Assembly: GCA_017483575.1 (NCBI GenBank) | Contig: JAFUWF010000023.1 | Location: forward strand, 62,001-126,000 | Direction of reading: 5' to 3' | Length of the DNA: 64,000 nt | Source: Bacteroidales bacterium | GTDB taxonomy: Bacteria > Bacteroidota > Bacteroidia > Bacteroidales > P3 | Shown here: positions 62,290-64,000 of the stretch, one piece after another | Layout: each line of letters opens with the position of its first letter | Position numbering within the stretch: the stretch's first letter is position 1 | Position numbers and translations under genes: made by a program | The notes under the pieces: generated by a model | What the model saw: only the letters and a program-made list of their open reading frames with translations | Told to the model about the DNA's origin: nothing | Databases searched by the model: none

Positions 62290-62814
62290 CTACCGGGGGT
62301 CGGCGCTGCTGTCGGTGCCGACGATTTTGTAGCTGAGGGCCTTGCCGTTGATCAGCACGCCGCTGAGCGTGACGGTGACCTGGCCGTCCTCGATGGTGCA
62401 CGTCGCCGTGCCGCTGCGGAAAGCCGACTCGTTGGGCATATTGACCCCGTCGAGGAAGCACCAATAGTTCTGCGGATAGTTCTGATACTGAAGGTCGAGG
62501 ATACCCTCGCCGATGCCGAGGTGGAACATGAGGGTGAACGACGGGTCGTGCCGCGTGAGGTCGAGGGTCTTGGAGCTCCCGTTGGGAATCTCCACATCGC
62601 CGTCCACATGGAGGTAATTCTCGCCCATGAGGCTGAACGTCACGAGGTTTCCGTTGGTCGACACGATGGATTCGCCCTCGTAGGCCACGCCATCGTACAC
62701 CACCGTATTGGCCGCCGCCTCGACGGGCGTCTTGTCGTCTTCATCCTTGCCGCACGCGGCAAAGAGCATCGCTGTCGCTGCCACGAACATCATAAAGAAT
62801 CTTGCTGTCGTCAT
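62290..62814 (-). CDS. Small lipoprotein 2
   Basis: 174 residues. Lipobox LFAAC (C21) then GKDEDDKTPVEAAANTVVYDGVAYEGESI. Beta-rich mature part. The leader (MTTARFFMMFVAATAMLFAAC) and the EAAxNTxVxxGxxY start are shared with lipoprotein 3, so the two are paralogous; it is about 25 bp from the neighbouring genes on both sides. No enzyme motif. Confidence 0.7.
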   Translation of the reverse strand: MTTARFFMMFVAATAMLFAACGKDEDDKTPVEAAANTVVYDGVAYEGESIVSTNGNLVTFSLMGENYLHVDGDVEIPNGSSKTLDLTRHDPSFTLMFHLGIGEGILDLQYQNYPQNYWCFLDGVNMPNESAFRSGTATCTIEDGQVTVTLSGVLINGKALSYKIVGTDSSADPR

Positions 62815-62834
62815 TGTCGTATTGGTTTATGAGG

Positions 62835-63314
62835 TTAATACTCCAGCTGCTCCCACTCCGAGGCGGGGACATAGATGTGGAACGCCACCGTGGTGCCGCC
62901 CTCCAGCGTGCCGCTCATCCTCATGCGGAAAGCATTGTCGTCCTTCTCGATGGTGATGGCGCCGCCGGTGTAGGTGTCCTGGCTGTGGAAACTGGTGATG
63001 TAGTCCACATCGGACGACACACCGAAGAACACCGCATGTTGCGTCAGGTCATACGTGCCGTTGCCGGGATTGTCGGAGATGATGCTGAAGATGGGCTGGC
63101 CATCCTGCTGGTCCACGGCGTGGGCGTCGATATAGACACGTCCGCTCTGCTCATACTTGTAGGTGCTCGTCATCCGATACACCCTGCCGTTCTGCACAAG
63201 CGTGTTCTCCGCCGCCTCGGTAGGCGTGTTGTTGTCATCGTCGTCCTTGTCGCAGGAGGTGAACATCATCGCGGCCGCCGCCACGAACATCATAAGAAAT
63301 CTTGCTGTCTTCAT
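62835..63314 (-). CDS. Small lipoprotein 3
   Basis: 159 residues. Lipobox FTSC (C21), then an acidic stretch and TEAAENTLVQNGRVYRMTSTYKYEQSGRVYID. Paralogue of lipoprotein 2. Preceded by a TACCTTTG box (63356-63363) that probably drives all three. Function unknown; surface exposure is possible because of the acidic residues after the lipidated cysteine, which can act as a lipoprotein export signal in this phylum. Confidence 0.7.
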   Translation of the reverse strand: MKTARFLMMFVAAAAMMFTSCDKDDDDNNTPTEAAENTLVQNGRVYRMTSTYKYEQSGRVYIDAHAVDQQDGQPIFSIISDNPGNGTYDLTQHAVFFGVSSDVDYITSFHSQDTYTGGAITIEKDDNAFRMRMSGTLEGGTTVAFHIYVPASEWEQLEY

Positions 63315-63355
63315 TGCATTATTGTTTTAAGAGTTACATATAATAAAAACCGGTG

Positions 63356-63363
63356 CAAAGGTA
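63356..63363 (-). promoter_or_regulatory. -7 element of the three-lipoprotein operon
   Basis: TACCTTTG on the minus strand, 41 bp before the first start codon. Confidence 0.55.
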
Positions 63364-63382
63364 GCGAGAACCGCCGACATAA

Positions 63383-63422
63383 TTAAAAAAAACGACTGAC
63401 ATTTTGCAAAATGTCAGTCGTT
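63383..63422 (-). terminator. Terminator of the AraC-type gene
   Basis: A perfect palindrome (aacgactgacatttt / aaaatgtcagtcgtt, 63391-63422) with an A-run (63383-63390) giving a U-tract on the minus strand. A partial copy of the arm (atgtcagtc) follows at 63431. Confidence 0.88.
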
Positions 63423-63454
63423 TCAGCATTATGTCAGTCCGCCGTCGCGGTGCG

Positions 63455-63844
63455 CTATCCCCTGTCTTGCAGGTTCTTCCACTCCGATGGCGTCATGCCC
63501 GTAGCCGACTTGAAGGCACGGAAGAACGAGCGCTCGTTGGCGAAGCCCGACTCCAGTCCTACGACCGACTTCTTCATCTCCGGGGCCTCGAGCAGCAGCC
63601 TTTGTGCGTGCCGCATACGGTAGTTGTTCACGTACTGGCTGAACGTGTAGCCCTGGCTGTTGATGCAGTTCGACACTGCGTTGCGCGGCACGCCCAGGGC
63701 GGCGGCCACGTCGCCCACCTTCAGCTCGGGGTTCAGATACATGTGCTCCGTCTCCATCAGCCGCACGATGCGGTCCATCAATTCGCTGGGAGGAGCGTTT
63801 CTCACGACAGAGGACTCACCCACATTCCCCCTTGAGGGGGGCAC
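63455..63844 (-). CDS. AraC-type DNA-binding domain, C-terminal part of a split regulator
   Basis: 129 residues read from GTG 63844. Two helix-turn-helix units: LKVGDVAAALGVPRNAVSNCINSQGYTFSQYVNNYRMRHAQRLL and VGLESGFANERSFFRAFKSATGMTPSEWKN. The first 15 residues (PPSRGNVGE...) come from a palindromic repeat, and in frame the region upstream is open to a stop at 63944. A second ORF in the -1 frame (63802-63999) carries a transmembrane segment and the same linker. One additional C in the six-C run at about 63836-63841 would join them into one membrane-anchored AraC-type protein. Either a truncated regulator, a phase-variable one or a sequencing indel. Confidence 0.7.
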   Translation of the reverse strand: MPPSRGNVGESSVVRNAPPSELMDRIVRLMETEHMYLNPELKVGDVAAALGVPRNAVSNCINSQGYTFSQYVNNYRMRHAQRLLLEAPEMKKSVVGLESGFANERSFFRAFKSATGMTPSEWKNLQDRG

Positions 63845-63999
63845 GGGGGTGTCTGCACCAAGCAGTGTTTCTTCCGTACCTGCCTTGCCATCAATACGAT
63901 TCCGACAATTGGGGCTATCACGAACAGGGCTAACAACACCCCCCTACCCCTCTCAAGGGGGGATGTTGTACGGGTAAAAGAGGACGAGGCCAGCGAGCC
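63802..63999 (-). CDS. N-terminal/transmembrane part of the split AraC-type regulator (partial)
   Basis: Open from the window edge to a TGA at 63802-63804. The frame reads a polar stretch, a repeat-derived TTSPLERGRG, then VLLALFVIAPIVGIVLMARQ followed by RKKHCLVQT, a membrane helix with basic residues after it, as in regulators where a periplasmic sensor part is tied to a cytosolic AraC domain. It ends in the second palindrome (TPPCPPQGGMWVSPLS). The 5' end lies outside the window. Confidence 0.5.
   Translation of the reverse strand, partial: GSLASSSFTRTTSPLERGRGVLLALFVIAPIVGIVLMARQVRKKHCLVQTPPCPPQGGMWVSPLS
63821..63854. mobile_element. Short palindromic element in the split regulator, repeat R1
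   Basis: acattcccccttgagggggg followed by cacgggggtgt. Contains runs of five C, six G and five G on the plus strand, the place where the two reading frames separate. Confidence 0.75.
63936..63968. mobile_element. Short palindromic element in the split regulator, repeat R2
   Basis: The reverse complement (caacatccccccttgagagg...) matches R1 in layout, so the two copies are inverted relative to each other. It is translated as TTSPLERGRG in the -1 frame. Confidence 0.75.
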
Positions 64000-64000
64000 T

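Overview
The window is chromosomal DNA from a Gram-negative Bacteroidota, most likely a GC-rich (roughly 55-60% by eye) member of the Bacteroidales. Evidence: a complete sprA (core of the type IX secretion translocon), a C10 peptidase with a T9SS sorting tail, an M64 peptidase, menaquinone genes menA-menG, a large methylmalonyl-CoA mutase subunit, and many promoters of the Bacteroidetes type (TTTG, about 19 bp, TAnnTTTG). I cannot name genus or species.

Layout. 1-13.0 kb: end of a nucleoside kinase, then a dense leftward block aroK-recN-sufS-dedA-TPR protein-sprA, most genes overlapping or abutting. 13.1-17.2 kb: ruvA, a GNAT-toxin-like acetyltransferase with a 48-residue upstream partner, a beta-helix lipoprotein and an M64 peptidase. 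17.7-25 kb: a rightward block with a Sua5/YrdC protein, a PF04020 membrane protein, panC, a double TonB-C protein, tRNA-Gln and two transglutaminase-like exported proteins. 25-30.9 kb: a HerA/DUF853 ATPase, outer-membrane beta-barrels, and a hydrogenase-regulator-like gene followed by hydG. 31-37 kb: mtnN-luxS, a lone histidine kinase, the C10 peptidase, rpsF-rpsR-rplI and six tRNAs. 37-48 kb: mutS, an amino-acid ABC transporter with fused binding protein and permease, an AIRS-C-like protein, a low-molecular-weight phosphatase, and thrS-infC-rpmI-rplT-rplS. 48.5-57 kb: mutB, a BspA-type LRR protein, a LysE exporter, DUF177-rpmF and a giant Sel1-repeat protein. 57-64 kb: aspS-menA-menG, an MNT-HEPN pair, three related small lipoproteins and the AraC-type end of a regulator split by a frame change.

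The most unusual feature is the repeat content. At least sixteen short tandem arrays with units of 7, 8, 9, 10 or 11 bp lie between genes and also inside genes (recN, ruvA, panC, a signal peptide, the DUF853 ATPase, menA twice, menG, and the stop region of aspS). The genic copies keep the reading frame and are translated. A second family of about 145-160 bp palindromic MITE-like elements lies in two intergenic gaps and also inside menG, where it adds about 60 residues without breaking the frame. Related palindromes lie in the AraC-type regulator, where one base in a homopolymer run separates two ORFs. A third family consists of 11-bp-period arrays arranged as long inverted repeats; it appears in three intergenic gaps. 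infC appears to start at AUA. Everything here comes from reading the sequence; no database search was possible.
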